NCBI GenBank assembly: GCA_900491605.1
Contig: UESW01004425.1
Location: 91,778-155,777, forward strand
Reading direction: 5' to 3'
Length of the DNA: 64,000 nt
DNA from: Calamus simplicifolius
Taxonomy: Eukaryota; Streptophyta; Magnoliopsida; Arecales; Arecaceae
The notes beneath the pieces were generated by a model. That model was not told where the DNA came from, did no database searches, and saw nothing but the letters and a program-made list of their open reading frames with translations. Shown one piece after another: positions 24,034 to 37,600 of the stretch (within the stretch, counting starts at the first letter, position 1; each line of letters begins with the position of its first letter). Both the position numbers and the translations under genes were made by a program.

Positions 24034-24845
24034 CCTTCTTGTGACTAGATACTTAATGCACTTCACTTGATGCCTCACAGCAAAACAATTGACATATCAT
24101 GACACATATGTGATAGGTCAGAAGATTGCAAGGCTGCTTGATCACTTCAAGTAATTTTGGTTGCATACCCTTGGATCTATGTAGCATCACAGTAGGTGTT
24201 TGTGACTCCTCTCATCTGCTTTGCATCTCAGGCAAACATAGAATAGACTGTGACAATCCTCTTTAGTGTGTTCCTTCAAATATAGATAAGACTCTGACAA
24301 TCCTCTCTAGTGTGCTCCCTTTTCCAAATAATTGTCCTTCTAATTAACAGAGAGCAGGTTGTCCTGAATCCTTTTCAAGCATGCATTGATGTATACATAC
24401 ATGCAAGAGAGAGATGGTAGAAAGGGTCTAATAGCCACTAAATTGATTTATTTTTGATGTGGCCAGCTAATGAGGACCCACAGATCTGCCATTGATGCTG
24501 CACCAATCAGACCAAGAAAGAAAAAGGACACACCTTATATAAACATCTACCCTGTTAAGTACTGATTCTCTGCAGTGCAAGATTAGTGCTCTCAGCTATG
24601 CGTACTATTTTAGATTCCGATAGTCTTGAATTATAATAAAAAAACACGGGTGGGTTTATTAAGTGCCTTGCAGGTATAGGTTATGGTTGAGATGTAGCCA
24701 TCAAAATGAAACTCTTTGCGGTGTAAATGTTGTACCATAAAATGTTATGCATGTCTAGATAGCTCTAGACATTGTATGATCCCTTTTGGATATAAATATC
24801 TATCACCCATTCATATACTACATCTATATAAATACTAATAGTTTC
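24034..24845. other. Intergenic, nothing recognised
   Basis: No gene. A short local duplication is visible: gacaatcctctttagtgtg at about 24252 and gacaatcctctctagtgtg at about 24296. Confidence 0.5.
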
Positions 24846-25018
24846 GGAAAAGTCTTTGAACATTGGATGCGGTGCAGATTGTGTATACCGCATCCAATGA
24901 TTAGCACGCATCAAGAGCAGAAATATCTTTGACCTGCATGTACGCATGCACGAACGCGTCAATCACTAGATTCGATGCAGCTCCTACTGCATCACACATG
25001 GTGCAATAAGACTTTTCC
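24846..25018. mobile_element. Mutator-like MITE with internal hairpin
   Basis: A 173-bp segment starting ggaaaagtctttgaac and ending gtgcaataagacttttcc, so its outer 11 bases are perfect inverted copies. The right end, reversed (ggaaaagtcttattgcacc), also resembles the left end of the element at 1640. Near the left end, cattggatgcggt and accgcatccaatg form a perfect 13-bp inverted repeat around a 13-base loop (about 24862-24900). No clean target duplication was found, so the borders rest on the ends alone. Confidence 0.55.
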
Positions 25019-25049
25019 TTCCTTAGCTATATCTCAAATCTACTGTAAT

Positions 25050-25545
25050 GTCCCATGTTTATATGCTGGTCTAATTAATCTGTTAGCAGATCAAAATCAC
25101 ATGACTCAAAAACTCGAGTAGAAGTTAATTCATAATAGATGAACTTGAGTTATAAGCACATAACACTTTTTTTTTCATTCGATATAAAATTATTTTGAAG
25201 TATTACAATCTTTCCCTGGCATTCTTATCGTATGCCACATAAGTGAGCTAGAATTTATATTGAATTGGATCTTTGGTACTGCAAGGATAATTCTATGCTA
25301 TGGCAAAACTTCATCGCTGTCCTATGGGTAACCTTTTGTTCATATCCATCAACTTTTATATATTCGAACCAACTCTGATATCATCTATAATGCTTCAAGC
25401 TCGCTTGCTTGCCGATCTAATTAATCTATTAGCGAAATAAAATTATACAATATAAAAGTTCAGGTAAAAGTTAATCAGATAAATTTAAATTATAAATATA
25501 TAAGATTTTTTTATTTAATATAAAACTATTGTAATATTACATGCA
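25050..25545. repeat. Two copies of a dispersed repeat
   Basis: The segment near 25065-25210 (ctaattaatctgttagcaga up to tcgatataaaattatttt) recurs in diverged form near 25415-25540 (ctaattaatctattagcg up to taatataaaactattgtaat). A third relative lies at 33280-33440. Shared order: attaatct, a run of A-rich sequence, agttaa, then a T-run followed by atataa. Non-coding; class unknown. Confidence 0.5.
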
Positions 25546-25786
25546 TCAAACCTAAATTACATCTGTTTCTTGTTATTTCTTGTTTCTATCATTAGTGTAA
25601 GCTGAAGTGACATCGAAAAAGAAAGAATTAATGGAGGGATAGATGAAGTCCCGAGATGCGCATGCAATGCAATACATCAAAATTCGATCCTTAATACGGT
25701 TCGTGGCAAATTACCGTCGTCAGGCGTCCTACGCGGGCACGCAACAACCGATCAACCTCACCCATCCGGTAAACTCGGAGACAACC

Positions 25787-25823
25787 CCTCTCTCTCTCTC
25801 TCTCTCTCCCCTCTCTCTCTCTC
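25787..25823. repeat. CT microsatellite upstream of WLIM1
   Basis: Nearly pure CT dinucleotide run on this strand. Pyrimidine-rich tracts of this sort are common just upstream of plant genes; a role in expression of the LIM gene is possible but not shown. Confidence 0.85.
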
Positions 25824-26000
25824 ATCATTGCATCTCCTCTCTTTTCCTATATTTGCTTCCTCTCTCCGCAATTTTCTACAACCACCTCTTGCACCCCTAA
25901 TCGCCCTTTTCTCCCTGCCTTCCTGTCATCCCATTCCCTGTCTCCCACTCTAGCTGGCTTGTCCTCTGGACCCTGTGGAAGGGCTAAGAAGGCCCGGCAA

Positions 26001-26008
26001 TATAAATT
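26001..26008 (+). promoter_or_regulatory. Candidate TATA box of the WLIM1 gene
   Basis: The sequence tataaatt lies 142 bp upstream of the start codon at 26143, which would leave a 5' leader of about 110 bp with a purine-rich ggaggtggtggtgg stretch. Assigned by position and motif only. Confidence 0.5.
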
Positions 26009-26142
26009 AAATACTAGCTAGCATATAGAGGAGGTGGTGGTGGAAGGATCGGAGAAGAGAGAGGCTTTCCTTTTGGTGTCTTCTTCAATTATTGCTAGTT
26101 GATCCATTTAGAAGGCTCCAAAAGGACAAGCAAACAAGAGCA

Positions 26143-28654
26143 ATGGCATTCCAAGGGACGCAGACGAAATGCACGGCTTGCAGTAAGACGGTCTACCTTG
26201 TGGACAAGCTCACCGCCGACAACCGAATCTACCACAAGGCCTGTTTTAGATGCCACCACTGTAAGGGAACTCTGAAGGTACCCCTCTCTCTCTCTCTCTC
26301 TGTATCCATCTCTTCATCTATATCCTGTTAAGGCATATTTTTTTCCCTCTGGTGGACAGTTGTTTGATCTCTTTGAAGTGTTGGATGCTATTGGCACCAT
26401 GGATTCAATGCTATCTGAATATTTGTTTTGGCTGCCTGCATTTCTCAATGGAGTTCATGTGGAAGTGCAGGATGATTAAAAAGCAGTTCTTTCTTTTCTT
26501 TCTTTCTTTCTTTTTTTTTTTTTTTCCTTTCCTTTTCCACTTTTTCGGGAAGAAAAGCTGTTCTTTGTTGTAGTAGATGGTCTTGTTTTTTTCCCTCTAT
26601 TTCTAGGCAGTATATATGAGATTCTGAAGAAAAATATGGTGACAGAAATTTGATGCTTGCGACTTTGGATACCTCCCATTTAAATGATTCTTTCTAATTG
26701 ATATGTTCATGTAATCTATATCTTTATTTTTATTCCTTATTGCTTTGGCTTGCTTAATATTTACTCCATCAAGTTCGTCTTTATGATGTTGAGGAACCAA
26801 TGTCTCATAATTTTCATCTAAGTTGTGAAATCTCGTTATTCTGGCATACCTTTCCCATGTACTCCAACCTAATGCCATCCATCATCTACAAAAGATTAGA
26901 ACTTTCAAATTGTTCAACAGATTCCAGAGAGCAGCTAAAAGGAGTCTTATTGACAGTTAATCTAAGAGCAAAACCAAATGTTTAGGAAGAGAACCTTCCC
27001 ATAAATTAATTAAAAGATATGGAAAATAACGTACATATTTCACAGCTGTCTCACTATTCCCTTTTTCTTTTTCTTTTTAACCAAGAAGAACCTTTTGCTA
27101 TATTCAACTATTACAGGTTGTGAGGGGGGAAAAAAAGATGTACTTATAGAGCATTCAATTCCTAATTGAAAGTAATTCAGATCTGTTTCAGCTTTTATAA
27201 ATTTCACTAGAAAAATGCTTGTGTGGGGTCTTTATTAACAGAGAATGGCTATTGCATGCACCTACAAAGAGGCATAACCAATAATGCACAAAGCATCACA
27301 TGCATTATTAAAATTTAAGATTTAGACAAACTATAAAACAAGCACTTGTATGTGATGTTCGCTTCTATCAATTATTCACTGGCAGTTTCCCTTTGCAGCT
27401 GGGAAATTATAATTCTTTTGAGGGAGTCCTCTATTGCAGACCACACTTTGATCAACTCTTCAAGAGGACTGGCAGCCTGGACAAAAGCTTTGAAGGTAAT
27501 CATTGTTCCACTCATTCCCTCCAACATACTCCTTTCAGTTCTGATACTCAAAATTGTCTTCAATTGCCTTTTTTCAGGGACCCCGAAGGTTGTCAAACCA
27601 GAAAAACCTGTTGACCCTGAGGTATCGTAATTAGTCTGAAGACATTTCTAAATATGCCTGCAAGGTTAATACATCTACAAGTATCAGCTATTGTCTGTCC
27701 AAAAGGACCATACCACAACCACTACAGTACCTATAGATAGTCCCTCCAGACCCTTTCATGCTTCTTTCAAAGATTTGGTGATTAGTGGGATGCAGTGCTG
27801 CAATCACCTTTGTGCTGAAAATTTTCTTAAGAAGTGCTTGCAAATATCTTTGAAATTTCGTTTTTTTTTTTTTTTTTTTCCTTATGAAAATATAGTGTCC
27901 ACATTATCTTTTGAATGCTGCTAATCTAAATCTTGGACTTCACTGAACAGAAACCAATAGCCAACAAAGTCTCAAGTGCATTCGCAGGAACCAGAGAGAA
28001 GTGTGTTGGATGCAAGAAGACAGTATATCCCATTGAGAGGGTAACATCTTTCATTCTAATCGATACTGCTTCCTTCATGCTAGCACATCTGTGCACACAC
28101 CTGCAAATATTCCACATGCATCAACTTAAGTTGTCAACCATGCATCTGATTTTCTCATGCCACTGTTAATGCAAATATGTCATGGTGGTGGAATCTTCTG
28201 AATTCAAGAATCACCATTGTAGTTCATGATCTAAATTCCAAAAACAGAAGAAACAGTTGATTAGCTTGGCTACTCGCTAGCACAAAATGGATCGAACCAA
28301 TTGCCCTGTTGTTGAAAAAAAAAATCATATCTGTAACAACGTGATGCATCTTTGAGAATGATGTTATATTTCATGCTTGAACACTGGATTTTTCAAAAAA
28401 TTTATTGTCTACTTTTCAACATTGTATTACAGGTTACAGTTAATGGGACTGCATATCACAGGAGCTGCTTCAAATGCTGTCATGGAGGATGTGTGATTAG
28501 CCCTTCAAATTACATTGCTCATGAGGGAAGGCTCTACTGCAAGCATCACCACATTCAACTGTTTAAGGAGAAGGGGAACTACAGCCAGCTTGAAACTGAC
28601 CAAGAGAAGATGGAGAACGGGATGCCAGCCAGCGCAGGAGAATCAGAGTCATAA
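26143..28654 (+). CDS. WLIM1: Plant two-LIM-domain protein, WLIM1 type
   Basis: Five exons: 26143-26277, 27399-27495, 27578-27621, 27951-28040 and 28433-28654. All introns are GT-AG (1121, 82, 329 and 392 bp) and together they give 195 residues, the usual size of plant LIM proteins. LIM domain 1 has ligands C10, C13, H31, C34, C37, C40, C58 and H61. LIM domain 2 has C110, C113, H131, C134, C137, C142, C158 and H161, with the CX4C spacing characteristic of plant LIM2. The linker (residues 78-97) is Pro/Lys-rich. The short Glu/Ser-rich tail lacks the long acidic extension of pollen LIMs, which favours the broadly expressed WLIM1 branch. By family knowledge these proteins bundle actin filaments in the cytoplasm and can enter the nucleus. 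The start is the first ATG in a good context, and every ligand is intact. The paralogue WLIM2 is the main alternative. Confidence 0.93.
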
Positions 28655-31600
28655 TTCATGAAGACAGATGCAGCCATCCTATCTCTCTTTCCCGCACGTT
28701 TCTTCATCCCTTCAAGAGCAGTGATTCGCTGAAGTTTTAATGTATGAACCATTAAAATTGTTCAGTTGTGTTTTCATTGGGATTTTCCATGGATATTAGA
28801 AGGAACTCTGGACTGAATTACTGTCTGCTTGTAAACTTCTTACTGGGCTCTTATGGAGTCCAGATACGGCTAATTTCGGTTCCATGCATAAGTGTGATTT
28901 TATATATAATATATAATTTCTAGAAACTGGATCTTCTTGGAGCTTAAATTTCTTCTTTGTCCACAAACATTGGTAGTACGTAATGGAAAGAGACACTGAA
29001 GCTGGAAAAAGGGCAAATGTTCAGCTTTTTGTAGGAATATCATAGAATTCCTGTGTGAAATATGGCACCATCAGAGCTTGAACAAAGTGTTCATTATTTA
29101 AAATTTACTTAAAATTGTTTCAGAGGCTCTAACGATCACCATTCAAGAGGCCTCTCATTGTATTATTGTCTTCAAGGCCAGAGAAAGCATGAAAGTTCAA
29201 TTGGAACCAAATTGAGGTCTTCCCAAAATCAGTCTCCTCTTGAGTTTAGAAAGATAGTCTCATAGGATTAAAGCACGTTAAAGGGGATGAAGACATTATT
29301 TTGCTATGCTTGCTAACCATCAGATGACTGACAAACTACAAGGCCACCTTTAACATCTAATGAAGTAAAACCAGAAGGAATGGAATGTGAAGTTACAACA
29401 TTCCATGAAAGATTAGAATCTAAATTAGGGAGAATGGGTTAGAGATGAGTTGGACAGCAGCAGCTTACGACCACCATCGAATAAACTACAATCATTGACA
29501 ATGGGAAAGAACAGAGTCTGAAAAAAGACAGAAATGGATAATCTGGTGCATTTTTTTAATTTGAAGGACTGGGTCACTGACAGGAATAAACATCAAAGCA
29601 GATGCCAAGTTGGTCCTTAGATTAATGTGATTCTTTGAATTCTATTATTGCACTCCGCTGGCGTTATATGGAAAGATTGGATCACTAGAGGTGCACATGC
29701 ATGGCCTAGAAGGCAATAATCAGTGAAGTCTTAACTCAAAAAACATAAAACGTACACTCATGGTTAGCAAGTGGAGGCTTTCAAAGCTTGACTATATCAG
29801 AAGCTGCATGATTTCAAGCCAAGAACCTAATACTATCATTATATCTGCAGATAATTAGTAGCATGATTCTTCACAATGAAAAGTATAATTGATCTCTGCC
29901 TCTGAGCATTACATATATGCGTTGTGAGAAATTATGATGATATAATGTGAAGTAGAACTGAAGAAGAAATTGCCATTAAAATATAGGTCGACATAGCCAA
30001 GAAGTGGCTGCTGGTCAAGGCCATGGAAAGAGTGGCTCCCTAATCTGCAGGATGACAACTCATTCATTGATGAATAATTAAAAAAAAAAAAAGTGCTGCA
30101 ATTATATTGTTTACTGTCACTTATTTAAGCAGACATGGGGACATTTTACAGAGATATTAGACACACCATGCACCTTCCACCTGCATCCATATGTGACCAA
30201 CATTGTACACACTAGCTGTTCCTTGGACCAACAAAGAATACATCCCTTCCATTGCTAACATAATGTTCAGAGCAAAATTTTCATTACAAAATCAGAGTTT
30301 TAAGATGATTCATAATGAAAAGCCACTAGCAGAGAGTCCACAAATATGGTGACACTTGGTGCTCAGTTTACAAATATATGGTGCACACAAATTATGGTCC
30401 ACATGAATCCGTCGTCACGACCATGCAGAGAGTCCTTAAAATGCAATGTGTCCAAGATGTGTGCAAGATGGTTTTATCAGAAAAATGCAATGGAACATCA
30501 TCATCGCAATTATACATAATCACATACAGAACTAGTCTTGAAGTCATTGCTTCATGCTTTAGTGACAAATTGAGTTCGTCTTAAATCAAGGTGAAGAGAT
30601 CCATTCTCTCTCCCCTTTCTTATGAGCGGTGAAAGTGATGGACAAATTTAAGGGCATAAAGAAGAGAGAAGGTTACTGCTAACTTCCAAAATTACAAGCA
30701 AAAATATAAGAGAATTATTTAGGACAAGTAAATTTAAAATAATAATAATAATAAGACATACATAAGAGCCCATGCTAAAAAGTACTTATCTTCGTATCAA
30801 TTATATACTAAAAAAATCCTGGACACTTATATTGTACCAAGGAACCCAAATGATAAACTCTTAGCTAGTTTTTTTGGAAAAGGCTTTGAGTTATTATACA
30901 ACAAGATTCATTCGGATTTACATTAAGTTCATAAGAGCATTGCTTTTCTAATTTGCTAAGAAGAAATAAGATTTTGGTACTTGTTTGGTATTTTTTGAGA
31001 AAAAGTTTTTCAAAAAAAGTTGTTCAGTGAAAGAAAAAAGAGCATAAAAAAATAAATATCATCTCCCTTAAAATATTAATTTTAAGTGGAAGAGAATAAA
31101 AATTTATGTGAACCCTACATACAATTTTTTCATCTTCTTCCAACCAAATAAGAGAAAATAAAGATGAAAAATTTTTCCATCCTTATTTTCTCCCTAACCA
31201 AACCATCTCTTAAAAAACATCACCAACCTTGGGTCACCTGACCTTCAAATAAAACCATTCTTTCAAAATAGAAAACCAAACTTAACCGTATTCATGAACC
31301 ACTTCCAGTGATCAAATATAGACTGAACACTGAAAAAATCCCAAGTTTCTCATAACTTTATGGAGTTAGTTGCCACTTTATGCTGTATGCCAATTAGACA
31401 CTCACCACCCTAAAAGTTGTTGACAACATAATGAACATTAAATTTCATATATTAGCAACCATGATCATTACATTGTTCCCAATAGAACTCAAGACAACAT
31501 CTATTGCATCAATTGCACCAGGTTGTACTCATGGAAACTATCCGCGTGGAAATTTGGTCCACAACAAAAATATAGTCAGATTCCCTTCCAGCACAATATC

Positions 31601-33936
31601 CTATGCAAGTGGGATGCCTTTAGTTAATCATGATATCAATCTGATGCCTACTTTGAAAAAGACCAATGGGTTATTGCCATAATCACCTACATTACATTTA
31701 ACAAACTCCTTCTCCCCCAAGATTTGACGTTCGCATTGTGAAGCAATAAATCGAATACATTTATAAAGCAATGTCACCATCCATTTACCCCCGAGATGAT
31801 CCCACAGAAGAATCTCATAGAATTCAGGAAAGTGAACTGGAGAGTAGATACAGAGGAGAAGCAAAGCCAGCTGTCTAGAATCTAATAACATCAGAACTAT
31901 AACTAACCACACCTGTATAATAGACTGACAGCAACGTCCACACCATCAGCACAGCTGTGCTTATGTCCTTATAAACAGAGCTTTTCTTATAGGGACAATA
32001 ACCATATTCTCAAAGGCCCCTACCACACCGTTCCATGGTTGACAAATCTTTATTCAGTAATATGCGGGTGAAAATACCCTGCCATCCTTCTGGGTTTGCA
32101 AAATAAATTACAATCCAATATAAATGTCACAAAGAGCAAGCCAGCTCATTTCTTCTACCTTTACACATATAGATAAATGAGAGACTGTTCTCAAATCAAG
32201 TGCTAAAGATTGAAAAAAAGAAAAAAAAAAAAAAAACACTTAATGCAATGGGCAGTTAACTTGTACGTGAGTTGCTAGGATTCTTGTCTGTTCATCTGAA
32301 ATTACAATTCTGATAGCATTTACTGTTCGTTTACCAAACAAAAAAAGAAAAAATCTGATAGACTTCACAATTGAAATTTTGACTGTAATAACAAGAATCC
32401 TATAGAGTCTGCATAACAAACTTGAACTGATGAGCAGAATAAGGAGCAGAGTGGAAGCAAAATGGGCTTGTAGGTGTATCAAAAAACCAAGATTCATAAG
32501 AAAGATACTGGCCCAAAAGGCATAACAGCTTTCAAAATTCTTCAACTGGAAGGAAGATTGATATATTTTTTTTCTGTCATAATAAGGCATTCATAAATAT
32601 AAGCAGATCTGGCCAATTTTATATTTAACACTAAACGCGTGGTCAAAAACTCTTTTTAGTTAAAAAATCCAATTTACATTTATTCCGAAGTTCAATATGT
32701 CATAGGATATTGGTTTGTTTCTGTTGCCCAAGGCTGGTTTAATAAGTCTGCAGTAGTTAACGATCAGTAACTTATGGATTCACATGGGATAGCAGTGCAA
32801 GACATGGATTCTTAAGCTTATCTAAGTGGCGTTACCAACACTGAAGAATTTGATCCTCGCCTACAAAGATTATGTCAAAATGCTTCCGTTAGCTTTTCTT
32901 GTGGCTTCACGTAACTTATCCTCCCAGAAAGAAGGCAATTAATCTTCTTGTGCTCGTTATGATTTTGCTACATGATGTAGAGCAGAAACACATTTCACTC
33001 GATGGTTTTGAACATGGAATCAGATGAAAACAACTCTTTTGGTGGTGCTAAAAGAAGTTAACATATGATGATGCCTCAGCCGGGATGCTTTCATTCACTT
33101 GGTGGAATGGTTAGCTTGAAATGGCACGTCCACACTAGAACAGACCTTTTGATCCTGAATAAATGTCGATAAGCGGGCATCAATCATTATATAGCTCGAT
33201 GGATTATCTAATCTGCCTCCATCAAAGGAAAGTGTAATGCCAAGTTCACCTACTAGGCATTTAAACCTTATCTGCTGGTTCATTATTCTAATCTCATTAA
33301 GGAGTTGAAATCATGTGAATTAACTCATTTAGGAGTTGAAATCATGTGATCCTAAAACACACAAACATATGAAAGTATAAGTCTTAAACTTTTTTTTTTC
33401 ATCTGATATAACATTATTTTTAGATATTATAAAAAGTCACCTTGAATTTCTTGTCCAACATGACATCACGAATTTCAAGGTGAAGAAAGCCAAGTACGTG
33501 GGCTGGAAGCTAAAATAAATTGTCTTTGGTTGTCATCAACTATGTTTTTTCTTTGAAGAGCTGTATGCAATAACCTGTTTATTACTGAGATAAAACAAAT
33601 TGCATTTCTTCTCCTACTTTACTCACCATTGAACAGGTAAACATTCCTTCAGCCTAGACAGCAAGCTCCCATGAAATACAAAACAACAATTACAATGACC
33701 TCGTTACAGGGCATTAACCAAATCAACAAAAGTGATGGATGATCCTCGTAGCGACAACAAAAGCCAGAGGGATAGGCCTTTTTAGGGTGCATTCTCAACC
33801 ACCTGCGACGCCAAATGGAAAGGCATTCTCAGCCACTTGGTACCAAAACCCAACAACGGTGAGGTTGACAAACCGCTCAGCAAGGACCAACGATTGCAAC
33901 GTACGCTTAAAGAAACGTTAACTGCTGCATGGTATG
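28655..33936. other. WLIM1 3' region and intergenic DNA
   Basis: The first 250-300 bases are presumably the LIM 3' untranslated region; a clear AATAAA signal was not seen. Beyond that I see no supported gene. The open frames at 31431-31682, 31628-31912 and 32240-32590 match no family and sit in AT-rich, low-complexity sequence. Short simple repeats occur near 30739 (ATA) and 32219 (A-run). Confidence 0.5.
33280..33440. repeat. Third copy of the dispersed repeat
   Basis: Resembles 25065-25210 and 25415-25540, with the shared end t-run then catctgatataacattattttt. An internal 30-bp duplication is visible: aggagttgaaatcatgtga occurs at about 33300 and again at about 33331. Confidence 0.45.
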
Positions 33937-33944
33937 AGCTGAAG

Positions 33945-34637
33945 TAGAGGTATAACTTGAAGAGTTCAAGAAAGTAGGGATGCAACTTAAGCCAGGTTTA
34001 AACTGAATTCATCTCACCGAACCCGATTTAGAGCAATATTTAAACTCATGTTTGCTCAACCCGAACCTAAATGAGTCAGGTTTAACCCGACTCGAGGATA
34101 GCTCGATCCGAACCCGAGGGTTACCGAACAAAAGGTTTATCGAGGAAGCATTGAGGGCGTTAATCGGATCGAACGAGATGATCAATTTGAGAGCGAGAAA
34201 GACAAGGCCGTCGATCGCAAGCGAAGAAAAGGACAAACATAAAGACGGACCATCCGCACATTTCGTTTCAATTCTCGTCTCCTTCTCTTCTTTGTTTATG
34301 GTACCTCCTCCTCTTCTTTGTTTCATGTAAGATTTTTTTTTTAATACAATGTTAAAGCCCCGAATCCAGTTATGCATCATTCGGCAAGGAATTTTATTTT
34401 TCCATCTCTGAGATCCATAATTCGGTATTTATTTACTTTGAAAAAATATTTATTTTTTTTTTTTATCAGCCCAAATTTCAATCCGAAACTCAAACCGAAA
34501 CTCAACCCGAACCTAATTTTTAAAAATAGGATTAGGGTTAAGATTTTATAAATAGGATTAGGGTTGACATTTTATAAATAAGATTAGAGTTAAGATTGAG
34601 AAAAATTCAAATCTTATAAGCCCGAGTTGCACCCCTA
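33945..34637. mobile_element. hAT-like non-autonomous element A
   Basis: Bounded by a perfect 8-bp duplication agctgaag (33937-33944 and 34638-34645). The right end is gagttgcaccccta. The left end is present twice, 30 bp apart: tagaggtataacttgaag at 33945 and tagggatgcaacttaag at 33975. The outer 150-200 bp on each side (aacccgaaccc-type wording, taaaaataggattaggg) match element B at 40711-41781, but the central part (about 34130-34430) does not. That centre has an open frame on each strand, including EALRALIGSNEMINLRARK on the plus strand, perhaps picked up from a host sequence. No transposase. Confidence 0.8.
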
Positions 34638-34645
34638 AGCTGAAG

Positions 34646-37600
34646 ACAGCTGTGGCCCTATTTCAATCTGATAAGACTGGATGAATGGTGTTCGGATACC
34701 TGAGAAGCTTCAGATCTCAACAGTCCCCAATTTTACTTGTAACGACGTCCAAAGGCAATCAGGTAGCTCACTAACTGATAAACGTAGCCACTGACTTGGT
34801 GCCTAAATTCTCCGTGTTCATGTGAGGAGAGTATCCTCCCATAGGCTCTACCGATGCGCTTGACTTGTGTATCATTTTGAACAACCATATATTGAGTGGC
34901 TTGCTTGGCCACCCGGACTTTAAAAAGTGGATGGTAGCAAGATATATCATAAATAGATAGTCAAAGGAGATTGCTGCGATGATAAGGGAGAAGCCACTCT
35001 CTGTCATAAGAAATTATTACATAACTGCGAAGCAAAGTGGAAAATCTAAAAACATGAAAACTTAAAGACAATCTTGTGCCTGGATCACTATGCATATATG
35101 CTCCGTAGTACTGAAAAGCCGGAAACAAGACGGTGGTACGCAACACAATGGGCAGTGAACGTACCACGCATCTAAATAATGACAACACAAGGTTCGCACA
35201 TGAAGTTAAGAAAACTATTTTTTCCTTGTTAAGGATTAGAGAAAACAATACCCGCCCTAATGTGAGAGGAAGCCACCAAAGGCTTTCAAAATAGAGGAGT
35301 TACCATTGTCAATTTTGGAAAATTTACTATAAGAATTTAAGAAAACATCAGATGGTTATCATGGATAAAAGATATCAATCCTACAAGAAACACAAGAAAT
35401 TGCAAAGGTTATTTATAGCAAACACAACAGGTGGCATTGTTACCAATACTGGAACAAGCATCGTCCAAATTGATGGACTAGGTCAAAGTTCAAGGGTCAA
35501 TTTACACGAATAATTAAAACATAATTAAAATTAAAAAAAATATAATTCATAATGATAAATAAAGATAATATTTTGATAAAATTTGAAATAGGTAGAATTT
35601 AACTAATTTTAGTTGCTTTAAAATTTAAATCCTTAAAATTAAGTTATTTAAACTAAATAAAAAAATTATACCCACATTTATACTTGAAATTAATCTTAAA
35701 ATTTTAGAAAAATAATACTTGAAATCCTACAAGTTAGAGAAAGAGAGACCAGAGAATCAGATCAGTTAAGAAAAGAGAGAATCAAGGATTTAGTATTAAA
35801 AGATGAAAAGCTTCTTAAAAGTAGCAGCGCTGGTATTTAAATTATATTGATCAAAAATAATTTTAACATGTACGAAAAAATCACTGAATCAATAAAAGAG
35901 CCAGCTAGCAATAAGGTTCAATTAAAGAATCAGATCAGTTAGGAGTCCAATTTACCTGTTCAACAGTCGAACCAGCTGGTCTGATTCGAGTCTGACGATG
36001 GTGTTGTTTCAAAAGCATCAATCATTTGGGATTTATTTAACAATCAGAATGGCGAATCACGTTCAAGATAGCTGATCATCTTTTCTATGCCAACACATAA
36101 GATGAAACAAAAGTCAAACAGTAATTTAAGGTGGCAGATTCTCTGAGCCAGTTATCATAAGCAATAAGGTTTACACGCTCAAGTATCTAAAAGGTCCTAT
36201 ATGCAAGAAAAATATCAAAGTGTGTTGATCATAAGCTTGGCTACACCTTTTTTAAAATGCTCTCTTTAAAGACATCATATTATTTAAGTATTCTTTATAG
36301 AACAGGGGATTTTGTTGGGACAAGATGGTAGAAACTGTTTCCATTTTGAGCATAAAGATATTTACCTTGATGAAGGGGAGATGACTGAAAGAACATTACA
36401 TAGCTTGTCAGTAACTGTCATATTTATTAGGTAAGTAAAATTCAATACCTACAAGCCCCATGATCAGATTTGTCCATGTTTTCATTTGCCATTTTCCACC
36501 GATGAAACTAGGCGCTCAGTCAATGTTGATATGTCCTAAAAACACCAATGCCATGACCCACAGTGCCAATGATGCAACAAAGTGTTATCTTTAGAAATGA
36601 AAATGATGAACTGCATCCCTATAATCATTGAAAGTGTGGTGAGAAACATAATGAAATGTAATAATTCATGGAAACCAAAAGGAACAGATGAAAAATGCAA
36701 CTGGGTACCACATCCAACGCCCTCAAGTAGCTACAATTTTATATCAATATGATGATGAGAGCTCCCATCAAAAAACAAAAAAAAAATGATGATGAGAGCA
36801 TATTCAAGAATAAAGTTGATGGGTCATAGATATAAGAAGAGCGAAGATAAGAAGAGGTTGGCTATATTAAATCTTATGACACCTGAATTACCCTAAACAC
36901 TTCTGACTCCCGAAATATTATTAATGAGCCTATTTTTCTCCTTATACAGCTATATCTCCCACACCCCAAGCATATGTTTGATGCAGTTACCTTATCAAAA
37001 TTTCCAGTATTAAAACAATTATTAACAGTCAAAAACATATGAAGCAGATCATCACCTAGAGGGGGCTGAAAGAGTAAAACAAAAAATACATGTTGACAAT
37101 GAGAAGCATAGGTTTTAAAAACGCAACAAGTTGATGATTGAGAGCATTTGCTAGTGAGCACATCAACAAACTAAAAAATAGAGGACCAGCAGCCCACATA
37201 GTTAGCATGGCCATAACAGCATATATTGTTAATCCTCCCAACACATGATGTATCCAGAATAACATTGTGAACTTTTCAAGATTAGTGGTCCAAAAGATCA
37301 AGCAGACTGCACATCAAACAGAGTTAGAGTTAGACCAATCATGGTAGAATTCATATGACAGCTTCCAGTAAGGTTAGATCTCTAAAACGAGAAGCTGACA
37401 ATATTTTTTACATTTTTGGCAATTGAGGTGTTATCCTATGTTGTCCCATTGATTGTAAGGTATTTGGTCTGTCTGACATTGCTCAATGAAATAAAGGGTT
37501 ACAAGTCTTTGAAATTTGGATTTCAGAATTCCTTTATGCTAGGTTCATTAGTGGGGTATGTGAAGGAGAAACTTGTGTTTATCGTCACCGTTAAGTCTTC

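Noticed and set aside
23127..24078. Open frames running across the N block
   Set aside because: The N bases carry no information; only the part before 23440 can be read.
30950..31215. Possible MITE with gtttgg and ccaaac ends
   Set aside because: The ends do not pair convincingly and no target duplication was found.
36874..37301. Two hydrophobic minus-strand frames resembling membrane segments
   Set aside because: Short, overlapping, AT-rich and matching no family I recognise.
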